In this document: positions 5,706-5,806 of the stretch, one piece after another | How the letters are laid out: each line of letters begins with the position of its first letter | Numbering within the stretch: the stretch's first letter is position 1 | The notes under the pieces: model-generated | Databases searched by the model: none | Told to the model about the DNA's origin: nothing | What the model saw: only the letters and a program-made list of their open reading frames with translations | Made by a program: the position numbers and the translations under genes | Source of the DNA: JBKPNX01 sp046732855 | Lineage (GTDB): Bacteria > Pseudomonadota > Alphaproteobacteria > Geminicoccales > Geminicoccaceae | DNA: 5,806 nt | NCBI GenBank assembly: GCA_046732855.1 | Contig: JBKPNX010000271.1 | Span: forward strand, 1 to 5,806 | Direction: 5' to 3'

Positions 5706-5806
5706 ATGGCGATCGAAGGCAAGGGCGACGGCAGGCTCGGGCGCCGGCTGCGCCTCGGCATGGTCGGCGGCGGCCAGGGCGCGTTCATCGGCGCGGTGCA
5801 CCGCAT
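5706..5806 (+). CDS. Second Gfo/Idh/MocA-family oxidoreductase, N-terminus only
   Basis: Thirty-three complete codons are present before the window ends. After a short basic lead (MAIEGKGDGRLGRRLRL) comes GMVGGGQGAFIGAVHR, the nucleotide-binding glycine loop in the form seen in a distinct subgroup of this family. Sequence similarity to the first oxidoreductase is limited to this loop, so it is probably not a recent duplicate but a functionally different partner, for example acting in the reverse direction at the other end of a keto-sugar route. That role is inference. It follows the isomerase by 11 bases with its own AGGGAGG site, so the two are very likely cotranscribed. Confidence 0.85.
   Translation, partial: MAIEGKGDGRLGRRLRLGMVGGGQGAFIGAVHR

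Overview
This is a GC-rich window of proteobacterial type, most likely from an alphaproteobacterium. That is an inference from base composition, the tightly packed GC-rich genes with GGAGG-type ribosome sites, and the gene families present; no rRNA or tRNA is available to fix taxonomy. It has two unrelated halves.

Left half (1 to about 1500, all minus strand): a small regulatory block. It starts with a NarL/FixJ-type LuxR regulator (766..1473) whose receiver domain has lost nearly all its phosphorylation residues. Next is a stand-alone protein that looks like a degenerate receiver with no DNA-binding domain (214..624). Two bases after its stop begins a small protein, cut by the window edge, made of an unusually regular glycine zipper (1..211). 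The order implies that the two pseudo-receivers and the glycine-zipper protein belong together, but their target is not visible. A 438-base stretch without a confident gene (1474..1911) separates the halves. It holds several short inverted repeats and one weak 36-codon reading frame.

Right half (1912..5806): a carbohydrate-conversion cluster. An enolase-superfamily sugar-acid dehydratase of the galactonate dehydratase type (1912..3081, minus) diverges from a Gfo/Idh/MocA-family NAD(P)-dependent sugar dehydrogenase (3236..4384, plus, TTG start) across a 154-base shared control region. After a 254-base gap that carries a good inverted repeat, a xylose-isomerase-like TIM-barrel isomerase/epimerase (4639..5694) is followed 11 bases later by a second Gfo/Idh/MocA oxidoreductase (5706 to the window end, incomplete).

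Two Gfo/Idh/MocA enzymes, a metal-dependent TIM-barrel enzyme and a sugar-acid dehydratase fit oxidation, rearrangement or elimination, and reduction of a sugar, glycoside or cyclitol, as in 3-keto-sugar routes. The substrate cannot be read from sequence alone. No transporter, transposase, CRISPR array, tRNA or rRNA is seen. Very long open frames opposite the real genes are explained by GC-rich codon use.
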